The position numbers and the translations under genes were made by a program. From positions 45,199 through 109,198 of the forward strand of contig CAZPYJ010000011.1 of assembly GCA_964590645.1 (NCBI GenBank): a stretch of 64,000 nucleotides of DNA, in the 5' to 3' direction. The stretch comes from JAGNHN01 sp964590645 (GTDB lineage: Bacteria > Bacteroidota > Bacteroidia > Bacteroidales > JAGNHN01). Positions within the stretch are counted from its first letter, which is position 1, and each line of letters opens with the position of its first letter. A model generated the notes under the pieces. It had not been told where the DNA came from and searched no databases. It saw only the letters and a list, made by a program, of their open reading frames with translations. Below, one piece after another: positions 13,653-21,146 of the stretch.

Positions 13653-16475
13653 CTGGGGGGTGCAGGGAGGGACACTGTCCCTCAGGCAACGAACCGAAAA
13701 ACCGTATGACTTGTAGGAGTAGCTCCGGAGTACACTGGCGAGGCCATAGCCCAGGGTCCGGTAGATCCCGTTTGAAGAGGAAAACTCGGAGGACGACCAG
13801 AAGTAGGCGTAGTACCTGAGACCGTTGAAATTGCCATTGCCGTTGCGGTAGCCGGCACCGAGCGCCGTGAAGCCACTGCTGTTGGTGGCCCCGGTATTGG
13901 GTGAATCCCAATGTGTAGTGCCCGTTTCCTTCATCTTTCCTCCGGCATCGGTGCCGCTATATCCCCAGGTATTGCAGTTCACCGTGGGGTCAAGGAAAGT
14001 CGTTAGCGTACACCATTCCGCATCCGTGGGCAGGTGCCAGCCCGTAGGGCAAATACCCTGGGTGCCTGCTGTGGTGGTATAACCCATTGCTTCATCCCAT
14101 TGGTAAAGCCCACCGTATGTATTGCAGTTGTTTACATCATTGTTGTAACAGTATTTTTCTATCGTGGAATTATTCGTTTGGTTAGAACTGCCATTCACCA
14201 TTGTGCCCACATTCAGGTTCTTCGCCATCCAGCATTGGGTGCCTATTTGCACGGTGGGGTATTGCTGGCCGTCGCGGGGGTCGGTGAGGATGCCACCGCA
14301 AGTGAGGGCACTCGTGTCAGCAAAGCTGATGTTCACGGTATCACGTGTGCTGCCGCACTGGTTAGTGATGGTCCAAACCAAAGTATAGTTAGCACTAGAT
14401 ACTCCATAAAACCACGTGTCCGCAATTGTTGAATCACTGAACATTGCCCCACTGCCACTGACCACTGACCACTGACCACTGCCCACTGAAGGCGCATTCG
14501 CATAAAGCTGCACACTATCCCCAACTATCTCCAGGCTATCCGGCCCGGCATTGGCCTGATCGGGTTGGGGAAAGCAGAGAAAGGTAATATTCACTGTATC
14601 GCTGCTGCTACCGCAAATGGTGGAAATCGTCCAGACTAGCGTATAAACCTCAGCTGACTGTCCATAGAATATACTCGTTGCACTCGTGGAATCTGAGAAG
14701 CTACCTCCTGTTCCAGCTATTATGCTCCAGCTTCCCTGCCCGGTCACCGGGATGTTGCCCTCGAGTTGGATGCTATCACCAGTAACATCCGGGTAGAAGG
14801 CTCCGGGACATGTTGCCGCTGCTACCTGGCCGCTCTGGGGCACCGCACCACTCAAACCGGAAGAAAAAACAATCACGCCTGCCGCGTTTTTCACGTGGTA
14901 ATAATTCTCATACGACCAGGAACCCGGAGAATACGTGGTAGTAATCACATCTCCTGTATTCACGGTGAAGCTATAGCTTGCCGGTCCATAACCGCTATTC
15001 AGCGTGATATTCTGTAGGACTGTCACCCCGTTTACCATAACCGACAATAACCCTCCATTCCATCCATCCCCGTAATCATCCAATAATTCAACCGTATATT
15101 GGCATGGCGTGGAATATGGGCCTGCATGGGCCTGGTCGGGCTGAAGGAAGCAGGAAAAGCCAATACTTACCGTATCACTGCTGCTACCGCAAAGGGTGGA
15201 AATCGTCCATACCAAAGCATAAAGCTCGTCTGGAAGTCCTGTAAAGTTGGTGGCAGGATTGGTGCTATCCGCGAAGCTTCCTCCCTGCCCACTGATCACC
15301 GTCCACAACCCACTGCCGTTCACCGGCTGGTTGGCCTGTAACTGAACAATGCTATCCGCGATATTCAGTACATCCGGGCCGGCATTGGCCTGGTCGGGCA
15401 GCGGTAAACAAATAAATGAAATATTCACGGTATCACTGTTACTGCCACATAGGTTGCTTACGGTCCAGACCAGAGTATAAAGGGTGCCGTACTGACCCGT
15501 GAACAGGGTATTATGAACCGAGGAATCAGCGAAGCTACCACCAATCCCAGAAAAAACAGACCAGGTACCTGTTCCGTTCACAGGCTGTTTGGCCTTCAGG
15601 CTTATGCTGGTGTCTGGAATATTCAGGCTGTCCGGCCCGGCAAAGGCGGGATCGGGAGGAGGAAAGCAGGAATAAGGCGCATACACAGCGTGCGGCACAG
15701 GGCCCGAAAAAACAGCATTGATCGCAGTGGTAGCCGTTAAGGCAATGATATTCTGAATGATCAGGGATGGGTCATTTTGAGCACCGGTATATTTAACCAC
15801 GCCGTCCATCCGAAGGTCTTCCACAAAATATCCCGTTGCAGTAGCATTGATGGCGGTGCCTCCTACCTCTGAAAGGATGCGCTGAAGAATGATGCTTCGG
15901 TCGTTGCCTGCCCCACTGTACTTCAAAACCCTGTCCTGGTTTATATCGCCACCGATCAATCCCATCACATCACCCGCCAGCCGGATCTGACAATGCCCAT
16001 ACCCGGCAAAACTGGTGTCTGTAAAATCAACAGGACCGGATGCAGGGAGGCTGAGTTGTTGTGCGCTCATCGCAGTGAGATGGTTGCGATGAAGTACTGC
16101 GACATAATAATTGCCGGCTGGCACAGCGAATGTCATAAGGCTGTTGCCATTCACATCTTTTACTGTGCCATCAGAATACAAGACCGCAGCTTTTCGGGCA
16201 ATGGCCGTATCGGGGGTGCTGCGCAATTCCAACAGCACCCAATCCACCATACCAGTGGGGATAGCAACTAAGGACTCGGTGCCGTTGTATTGCCAGATTC
16301 CCGAAATGAAGGGTTGAAGAAGGGGAAGGTGCTGGTTGGTGTTCAAGGCAGTGCCCATCTGGGCATTGCCGGCATAGGCGCCTTGCAACAATACTTTACA
16401 ACTTAATGCAGTACTCTGGGCTTGAATGGAAAAACCAATACAGGCAGAAAGGAGAAACAGGAAAATCCGACGCAT
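12759..16475 (-). CDS. Secreted multidomain protein with two Fib_succ_major (C-type-lectin-like) domains; probable diversified protein
   Basis: The 1238 residues start with a signal peptide (1-20). Dockerin-like calcium-binding segments follow (about 168-250, Gly-Asp-Ile-Asn-Gln-Asp and Asn-Asp repeats). Several Ig/PKD-like repeats with a Trp-Ser-Val-x-Ser-Gly-x-Gly motif come next, with a jelly-roll-like insert at about 458-556. Two Fib_succ_major domains lie at about 735-933 and 1039-1236, each with the lectin-like Phe-Trp-Ser-Ser-Ser-Glu and Phe-Ser-Val-Arg-Cys-Leu-Arg closing motifs. Residues 638-941 and 942-1238 are a tandem 912-bp duplication. The last 50 residues of each domain differ in the manner of a retroelement variable region. 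No T9SS tail is visible. The role is probably binding at the cell surface. Confidence 0.85.
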   Translation of the reverse strand: MRRIFLFLLSACIGFSIQAQSTALSCKVLLQGAYAGNAQMGTALNTNQHLPLLQPFISGIWQYNGTESLVAIPTGMVDWVLLELRSTPDTAIARKAAVLYSDGTVKDVNGNSLMTFAVPAGNYYVAVLHRNHLTAMSAQQLSLPASGPVDFTDTSFAGYGHCQIRLAGDVMGLIGGDINQDRVLKYSGAGNDRSIILQRILSEVGGTAINATATGYFVEDLRMDGVVKYTGAQNDPSLIIQNIIALTATTAINAVFSGPVPHAVYAPYSCFPPPDPAFAGPDSLNIPDTSISLKAKQPVNGTGTWSVFSGIGGSFADSSVHNTLFTGQYGTLYTLVWTVSNLCGSNSDTVNISFICLPLPDQANAGPDVLNIADSIVQLQANQPVNGSGLWTVISGQGGSFADSTNPATNFTGLPDELYALVWTISTLCGSSSDTVSIGFSCFLQPDQAHAGPYSTPCQYTVELLDDYGDGWNGGLLSVMVNGVTVLQNITLNSGYGPASYSFTVNTGDVITTTYSPGSWSYENYYHVKNAAGVIVFSSGLSGAVPQSGQVAAATCPGAFYPDVTGDSIQLEGNIPVTGQGSWSIIAGTGGSFSDSTSATSIFYGQSAEVYTLVWTISTICGSSSDTVNITFLCFPQPDQANAGPDSLEIVGDSVQLYANAPSVGSGQWSVVSGSGAMFSDSTIADTWFYGVSSANYTLVWTITNQCGSTRDTVNISFADTSALTCGGILTDPRDGQQYPTVQIGTQCWMAKNLNVGTMVNGSSNQTNNSTIEKYCYNNDVNNCNTYGGLYQWDEAMGYTTTAGTQGICPTGWHLPTDAEWCTLTTFLDPTVNCNTWGYSGTDAGGKMKETGTTHWDSPNTGATNSSGFTALGAGYRNGNGNFNGLRYYAYFWSSSEFSSSNGIYRTLGYGLASVLRSYSYKSYGFSVRCLRDSVPPCTPQPDQANAGPDSLEIVGDSVQLYANAPSVGSGQWSVVSGSGAMFSDSTIADTWFYGVSSANYTLVWTITNQCGSTRDTVNISFADTSALTCGGILTDPRDGQQYPTVQIGTQCWMAKNLNVGTMVNGSSNQTNNSTIEKYCYNNDVNNCNTYGGLYQWDEAMGYTTTAGTQGICPTGWHLPTDAEWCTLTTFLDPTVNCNAWGWSGTNAGGKMKATGFDHWYSPNTGATNSSGFTALGAGYRDANGNFNGLRYYASFWSSSEYSSTHGILRGLNYDLASVGRYYAYKARGFSVRCLRNN
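12789..12938 (-). other. Putative DGR variable region, C-terminal copy
   Basis: Residues 1180-1229 of the secreted protein. Against the internal copy at 13701-13850, 15 codons differ. In 14 of them only codon positions 1 and/or 2 change, mostly in NNC codons, as expected if AAC/AAT codons of a template repeat were randomised at adenines. No silent differences lie between them. Confidence 0.75.
13653..14564 (-). repeat. Tandem duplication, unit 1 (Ig-like + Fib_succ_major)
   Basis: The internal unit of the 912-bp duplication, encoding residues 638-941. It keeps the full order Ig-like repeat, linker, Fib_succ_major domain. Confidence 0.9.
13701..13850 (-). other. Putative DGR variable region, internal copy
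   Basis: Residues 876-925, aligned without gaps to the C-terminal copy at 12789-12938. Examples of codon pairs (C-terminal/internal) are GAC/AAC, CTC/TAC, GGC/ACC, AAC/GGC, TAC/AGC and CGC/TAC. All keep the third base. An internal rather than terminal variable region is unusual. Confidence 0.7.
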
Positions 16476-16843
16476 AGAAGTGGTGGTTGGTTAGCAGAGG
16501 CGGAAAATTACAAAAAAAACAAATATAGCCAACGCAAATGAAAGCTCTAATTTGCAATCTCTTGTATATGAAGCGCGGTAATGTTCAATTTTCAACATCC
16601 AATGTGTCAGAGACCGTGGACCAACGATCAATGATCATTGACCGAATAGATTAGCACGTTTCGCTTCCCATAGGTAAAGTCGTCATTCCTTCTCCTTCTT
16701 CCCGATTTCGCTCCCGCTCATCGGGATTGTTCGACTTAGCGCATCCGGATCGCCCGCTGGGCTCCCAGATGCGCAGTCTCACGAACCTTCTCCTTCTCCC
16801 CTCGCTGTGCGTAGCTGCCAAAATACCATTCTGCAAGTCTTCT

Positions 16844-16949
16844 GACCTAATGACCTACTGATCTACTGATCTACTGATCTACTGACCTAATGATCTACTG
16901 ACCTAATGATCTACTGACCTAATGACCTAATGGCCTTCTGATCTTGCTG
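16844..16949. repeat. Octamer tandem array
   Basis: About 13 units of GACCTAAT/GATCTACT type, followed by the conserved linker and the REP at 17034-17057. The region 16476-17601 contains no gene; it holds this array, the array at 17093, three REP palindromes and a heptamer array. Confidence 0.9.
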
Positions 16950-17033
16950 GTTCTCGCTACGGACCTGAATATCCCTGGCTTTAAGCACCAAAACACATCC
17001 CTTCATCCTAGGCTGGAGCCTACGCTTTGTATC

Positions 17034-17057
17034 GTGCGTAGCGAGGACGCTACGCAC
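17034..17057. repeat. REP palindrome, short form
   Basis: A perfect GTGCGTAGC/GCTACGCAC stem with loop GAGGAC, in the same composite context as the copy at 10769-10792. Confidence 0.9.
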
Positions 17058-17092
17058 AGCGGGGCTGCAAAATACCAATCTGCAAGTCTTCT

Positions 17093-17246
17093 GACCTAAT
17101 GACCTACGACCTAATGACCTAATGACCTACTGATCTACTGACCTAATGATCTACTGACCTAATGATCTAATGATCTACTGATCTACTGATCTACTGACCT
17201 ATTGATCTACTGACCTTCTGATCTACTGGCCTTCTGATCCTGCTGG
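17093..17246. repeat. Octamer tandem array
   Basis: About 19 units of the GAYCTAMT type, with one shortened unit near 17105. It leads into the linker and the REP at 17302. Confidence 0.9.
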
Positions 17247-17301
17247 CCCACACTACGGACTTGCAAATCCCTGGCTTTAAGCACCAAAACACATCCTCGC
17301 T

Positions 17302-17325
17302 GTCCGTAGCGTCCACGCTACGGAC
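17302..17325. repeat. REP palindrome, short form (second subtype)
   Basis: The arms GTCCGTAGC and GCTACGGAC enclose a six-base loop. This is the uninterrupted version of the long form found near the RAYT gene, and so defines where the 21-bp insert entered. Confidence 0.9.
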
Positions 17326-17394
17326 TTTTACATCCCTGGCTTTAAGCACCAAAACACATCCCTTCATCCTGGGCTGGAGCCTAGGCTTTGTATC

Positions 17395-17439
17395 GTGCGT
17401 AGCGAGGATGATTTCCTGCCGACAGGTATGGCTACGCAC
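17395..17439. repeat. REP palindrome with nested insert
   Basis: GTGCGTAGC/GCTACGCAC arms with the 21-bp insert in the loop, in the opposite orientation to the insert at 2358-2398. The insert itself contains the palindrome CCTGCCGACAGG. Confidence 0.9.
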
Positions 17440-17479
17440 AGCGGGGGACTTGCTCTCCTTCTCCTCTCCCTATCACTTC

Positions 17480-17555
17480 CACTGAACACTGAACACTGAA
17501 CACTGAACACTGATCACTGATCACTGATCACTGATCACCGATCACTGATCACTGA
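17480..17555. repeat. Heptamer tandem array (ACTGAAC/ACTGATC)
   Basis: Eleven units of seven bases. The minus strand carries the NNNCAGT form. It ends 46 bases before the XRE-cupin regulator start. Confidence 0.9.
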
Positions 17556-17583
17556 AATTAAATCCTACTTAATATATCAAACT

Positions 17584-17596
17584 AAATTTAAATTTG
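17584..17596 (+). promoter_or_regulatory. Promoter -7 box inside a palindrome upstream of the regulator
   Basis: The 12-bp perfect palindrome AAATTTAAATTT (17584-17595) overlaps a TAAATTTG -7-type box (17589-17596). It lies five bases before the first ATG and 14 before the second in-frame ATG (17611). It could be an autoregulatory operator of the XRE-cupin protein. No clear TTTG -33 box was found at the expected distance. Confidence 0.35.
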
Positions 17597-17601
17597 CAGC
17601 G

Positions 17602-18156
17602 ATGAACCGAATGGGAGAAAGAATCAGAAAACGCAGGGAAAGCCTGAACATTCCGATGAATGATCTGGCAAAAGCCGTGGGCGTGACCGCCAGCCTGATC
17701 TCACAGATCGAGCGGGCGAAAGCCTTCCCCTCCATCCTGACCCTGAAAAAAATCGCCGAAGCACTGGATACTTCGGTCGGACTGCTCATCGGAGAGCAAG
17801 CGACGTTTATGGAAACGCCCGTCCTCGCAATGGGAGAAAGAAGGTTCGCCAAGAAGAATAACTCAGGGACATCGCTCTACATCCTTTCTCACCACGATCC
17901 GCAAAAAATGATGGATCCCTTTCTCCTGGAGTTTAAAGCAAAAGGAAACTCCAAAGGAATAATGACGCCCAAAAACCCCAATCAGGAGTTCTGCTTCGTC
18001 CTGAAAGGCAGTTTCAAGGTTCAACTGGGAATAAGCAGCTTCTTCCTGAACCAGGGCGACAGCTTCTATTTTATCTCAAATCAGGAGCATCTGTTTGAAA
18101 ATACCAGCAATGATAATGCACAGCTGCTTTGGGTGGTAAATTTCTCAAGCCTTTGA
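17602..18156 (+). CDS. XRE-family regulator with a cupin sensor domain
   Basis: The 184 residues comprise a helix-turn-helix (about 5-60; Met-Asn-Asp-Leu-Ala-Lys-Ala-Val-Gly-Val-Thr-Ala-Ser-Leu-Ile-Ser-Gln) and a C-terminal cupin barrel (about 100-184). This architecture binds small molecules, often amino acids or their derivatives, and controls adjacent catabolic genes. It lies 36 bases before the KamA-like gene in the same direction and is probably the local regulator, with an amino acid as plausible effector. The start may be Met4 (17611), because the promoter box lies only five bases before Met1. Confidence 0.85.
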   Translation: MNRMGERIRKRRESLNIPMNDLAKAVGVTASLISQIERAKAFPSILTLKKIAEALDTSVGLLIGEQATFMETPVLAMGERRFAKKNNSGTSLYILSHHDPQKMMDPFLLEFKAKGNSKGIMTPKNPNQEFCFVLKGSFKVQLGISSFFLNQGDSFYFISNQEHLFENTSNDNAQLLWVVNFSSL

Positions 18157-18192
18157 TCTCCGTTAAAATCATCAAACACATAAACCACTTTT

Positions 18193-19746
18193 ATGAACAC
18201 GCTTATTGGAAAAATTTTTGAAGAAAACACCTACGCCCCGGAAACACAGGAAATCATCCTCACTGAAAACCTCCTTCCGGCAGGATTGATCCATCGACTG
18301 CACGCAGCTTACCCGGCAACTTCCGGATTGTTGGACACATCCAGGAATATGTTTACCGACAAAGCCAAATACAAAGGCATTGAAGGGCTGAGAGAAATCA
18401 ACCAGATCCTGAAAAGCCACGGCATTGAGATCGGGAATATGGAGGAGCGCGAGCTCTTTATCCGGATATACCGCTTTATGGCTACCCGGCACGTACTGAA
18501 TGCCATCAATTGGAATGCGTTTGAAAAGGATTCTCTCTTCCAGTTGGTGTTCCCCCAGCCGGGAATGATCCTGCCTGACACTGTGAATGATTATCTGAAT
18601 GCAGGCTCGGAAGAAGAGAAGGAAGGCATTATCAATGCTTATATTAAACGGTTCACCAACCCCCACGATGGCAAACAGCTGCTCAATAAACCCTGGTATG
18701 TGAATGAGGAAGGCAGTATGGACTTCCTGGAAGGATCACAACACAAATATCCGCCCTGCCAGCTCATCTTCGACAAATCCACCCAGGATTGCTTTGCATT
18801 CTGCACCTATTGCTTCCGGCACGCGCAAGTCAGAGGGGATGAAGATATGTTCGTCCAGCAGGAGATTGAACCCATTCACGATTATCTGCGCCAGCATAAA
18901 GAAGTAACTGATATGCTGATCACGGGAGGCGATGCCGGTTATATCACCTATGAAAGGATGGAAAAATATGCCCTGCCTGTCCTCGAAGATCCGGCCCTGA
19001 TGCACATCAAGACCATCCGCCTGGGCACCCGCGTACTGACTTTCCATCCTGAAATGATCCTGACCCGGAAATACGAAAAAATGCTCCAGCTCTTTCAGAA
19101 ACTGGTGGATCACGGTGTGCAGCTCATCCTTATGTCGCATTTCTCCACCCCCCGTGAATTACTCAACCCAGCCACCATTGCCGCGGTGAAACGCCTGAAA
19201 GCTTATGGCGTCACCCTGAAAAGCCAGAGCCCGATTATGCGCCATATCAGCTTGTTCAATAAGGAGGATGGCAGCATAGACGTGGAGCGTTCGGCCCAAA
19301 ACTGGATCGATCTCGGCAATATCCTGGCAATGCTGGGGATTGGTTTCCATTCAATGTATTGCGCAAGGCCCACCGGAGAACACCACTATTTCACCGCTCC
19401 ACTCGCCGACATCAACCAGGTGTTTAATAAGGTGTACCGCACGCTGGCATCGGTTAACAGGCCTTCCCGCTACATCACGATGACCTCCTCTGCAGGGAAA
19501 GTCTCGCTGATGGGAACCACCGTCATTAATGGCGAGAAGGTCTTTGTCCTCAAATTCAACGAAGGCAGGAATATGGAATGGCTGGACCAGGTTTATCTGG
19601 CGAAGTTCGATGCGCAGGAAAATACCATTGAAAAGCTGCTTCCTTACGAAGGGGACAAGCATTTTTATGAGGACGAACTGAAGACCATTGAAGAGAACCT
19701 TGAAAAGGCTTTGGAAGCGAGGTTGATGCAAAGTGAATCCTATTAA
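18193..19746 (+). CDS. KamA-like radical-SAM amino acid 2,3-aminomutase of unknown substrate
   Basis: These PLP- and SAM-dependent enzymes move an amino group from C2 to C3, making beta-amino acids. The 517 residues include an extra N-terminal domain of about 110 residues absent from clostridial KamA. The cluster motif is Cys200-x3-Cys204-x2-Cys207, with Arg209 at the carboxylate-binding position. Leu-Ile-Thr-Gly-Gly-Asp follows near 243, and the likely PLP lysine is Lys436 in Ser-Ala-Gly-Lys. By my alignment, the two aspartates that bind the lysine side-chain amine in lysine 2,3-aminomutase are Ala391 and Thr429 here, so lysine is probably not the substrate. Twelve bases separate it from the CoA-transferase genes. 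Confidence 0.85.
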   Translation: MNTLIGKIFEENTYAPETQEIILTENLLPAGLIHRLHAAYPATSGLLDTSRNMFTDKAKYKGIEGLREINQILKSHGIEIGNMEERELFIRIYRFMATRHVLNAINWNAFEKDSLFQLVFPQPGMILPDTVNDYLNAGSEEEKEGIINAYIKRFTNPHDGKQLLNKPWYVNEEGSMDFLEGSQHKYPPCQLIFDKSTQDCFAFCTYCFRHAQVRGDEDMFVQQEIEPIHDYLRQHKEVTDMLITGGDAGYITYERMEKYALPVLEDPALMHIKTIRLGTRVLTFHPEMILTRKYEKMLQLFQKLVDHGVQLILMSHFSTPRELLNPATIAAVKRLKAYGVTLKSQSPIMRHISLFNKEDGSIDVERSAQNWIDLGNILAMLGIGFHSMYCARPTGEHHYFTAPLADINQVFNKVYRTLASVNRPSRYITMTSSAGKVSLMGTTVINGEKVFVLKFNEGRNMEWLDQVYLAKFDAQENTIEKLLPYEGDKHFYEDELKTIEENLEKALEARLMQSESY

Positions 19747-19758
19747 TCCTTTTTTGAG

Positions 19759-20472
19759 ATGATCCAGAAAATAAAGGCATCGGCGGCGGAAGCGGTGGCG
19801 GATATTTTTGATGGCGCGACGATAATGATCAGCGGCTTCGGGGAAGCCGGGAGCCCCATTGAACTTATCCACGCCCTGATCGACCAGGGAGCCGGCAACC
19901 TGACCATCGTCAGCAACAATACCGGCAGCGGAAATGTGGGCCTGGCGGCCCTGATCGAACATAAACGGGTACGGAAAATGATCTGCTCCTTTCCCCGTAC
20001 AGCCAACTCCACGGTTTTCCCCGAACTTTATAACAAAGGGGAAATTGAACTGGAGCTGGTACCGCAGGGTACGCTTGCAGAACGGATACGGGCTGCAGGG
20101 TCGGGGATTCCGGCTTTCTACACCCGCTCCTCGGTAGGTACTCCGCTGGCAGAAGGCAAAGAGCTGAAGGAATTTGATGGAAAGACCTATGTGATGGAAA
20201 AGGCCATTCGGGCAGATTTCGCTCTGGTGAAGGCTTACCAGGCCGACCGCTATGGCAATCTCATTTACAATAAAACCGCCCGCAACTTCGGCCCCATTAT
20301 GTGTATGGGGGCCAAAACAAGCATAGTGCAGGTTCAGAAGATCGTTGCGCTGGGTGGCATTGATCCGGAACAGGTAGTGACCCCCGGTGTCTTTGTGCAA
20401 AGGGTGGTAGCGGTAAGTAATCCCGCACACGAATCAACACTGGTAGCAGAAGGAAGGAGGTACCCGTGGTAA
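19759..20472 (+). CDS. 3-oxoacid CoA-transferase, subunit A
   Basis: This 237-residue alpha subunit of a family I CoA-transferase has the glycine-rich start Ile-Ser-Gly-Phe-Gly-Glu-Ala-Gly-Ser-Pro and Asn-Asn-Thr-Gly near residue 54. It has the Ala-Asp-Arg-Tyr-Gly-Asn-Leu region common to ScoA/PcaI/CatI enzymes. Such enzymes transfer CoA from succinyl-CoA or acetyl-CoA to a beta-keto acid. It overlaps the beta-subunit gene by seven bases. Placement between an aminomutase and a transaminase suggests that its acceptor is the beta-keto acid made from a beta-amino acid; the exact acid is unknown. Confidence 0.9.
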   Translation: MIQKIKASAAEAVADIFDGATIMISGFGEAGSPIELIHALIDQGAGNLTIVSNNTGSGNVGLAALIEHKRVRKMICSFPRTANSTVFPELYNKGEIELELVPQGTLAERIRAAGSGIPAFYTRSSVGTPLAEGKELKEFDGKTYVMEKAIRADFALVKAYQADRYGNLIYNKTARNFGPIMCMGAKTSIVQVQKIVALGGIDPEQVVTPGVFVQRVVAVSNPAHESTLVAEGRRYPW

Positions 20473-21122
20473 CAAAAGAAAAAACGGGCTGGAGCCGTGA
20501 AGAAATGGCGATGAAGGTAGCGCAGGATATCCCCGACGGGGCCTATGTGAACCTGGGCATCGGGATTCCGGAAATGGTCGCCGGCTTTGTCCCGGAAGGC
20601 CGGGAAGTGATCTACCATACCGAAAACGGCTTATTGGGGATGGGGCCGGCCCCGGAGGCGGGACAGGAAGACCCGGAGCTGATCAATGCCGGAAAAAAAC
20701 AAGTTACGGCCATTCCCGGAGCCTGCTACTTCCATCACGCAGATAGCTTTGCAATGATCCGGGGCGGACACATCGACATTTCCGTGCTGGGCGCCCTGCA
20801 GATCAGCAAAAAAGGAGATCTGGCCAACTGGTCCACCGGAAAACCCGGCGCCATCCCGGCCGTAGGCGGTGCGATGGACCTGGTGGCCGGCGTCAAAAAC
20901 GTGTGGGTCATCACCGAGCATAATACCAAGGACGATCAATTCAAGATTGTGAATGAATGCAGTTTTCCCCTTACCGGCAAGGAAGTGGTGAACCGCATTT
21001 ACACCAATCTTGCCATTATTGATATCACAGAAAGAGGACTGGAAGTGAGGGAACTCGCTCCCGGGATTACTATGGACTACCTGCAGGAAAAAACAGAAGC
21101 ACCGATCATACAAACAAAGTAA
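20466..21122 (+). CDS. 3-oxoacid CoA-transferase, subunit B
   Basis: This 218-residue beta subunit carries the catalytic glutamate Glu53 in His-Thr-Glu-Asn-Gly-Leu-Leu-Gly-Met-Gly, which forms the enzyme–CoA thioester. It also has the conserved Gly-Ile-Gly-Ile-Pro near residue 31 and Gly-Gly-His-Ile-Asp near 101. Translation starts at a GTG that overlaps the A-subunit stop, implying coupled synthesis of the two subunits. It is followed 24 bases later by the transaminase gene. Confidence 0.92.
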   Translation: MVTKEKTGWSREEMAMKVAQDIPDGAYVNLGIGIPEMVAGFVPEGREVIYHTENGLLGMGPAPEAGQEDPELINAGKKQVTAIPGACYFHHADSFAMIRGGHIDISVLGALQISKKGDLANWSTGKPGAIPAVGGAMDLVAGVKNVWVITEHNTKDDQFKIVNECSFPLTGKEVVNRIYTNLAIIDITERGLEVRELAPGITMDYLQEKTEAPIIQTK

Positions 21123-21146
21123 CACACTGCATAAGCAAGCGCATTT

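Noticed and set aside
18193..19746. Plain lysine 2,3-aminomutase
   Set aside because: Both aspartates that bind the lysine side-chain amine are replaced, and no other lysine-fermentation genes follow.
19351..20430. Long minus-strand frame opposite the KamA and CoA-transferase genes
   Set aside because: It is antisense to two conserved enzymes and shows no domain of its own.
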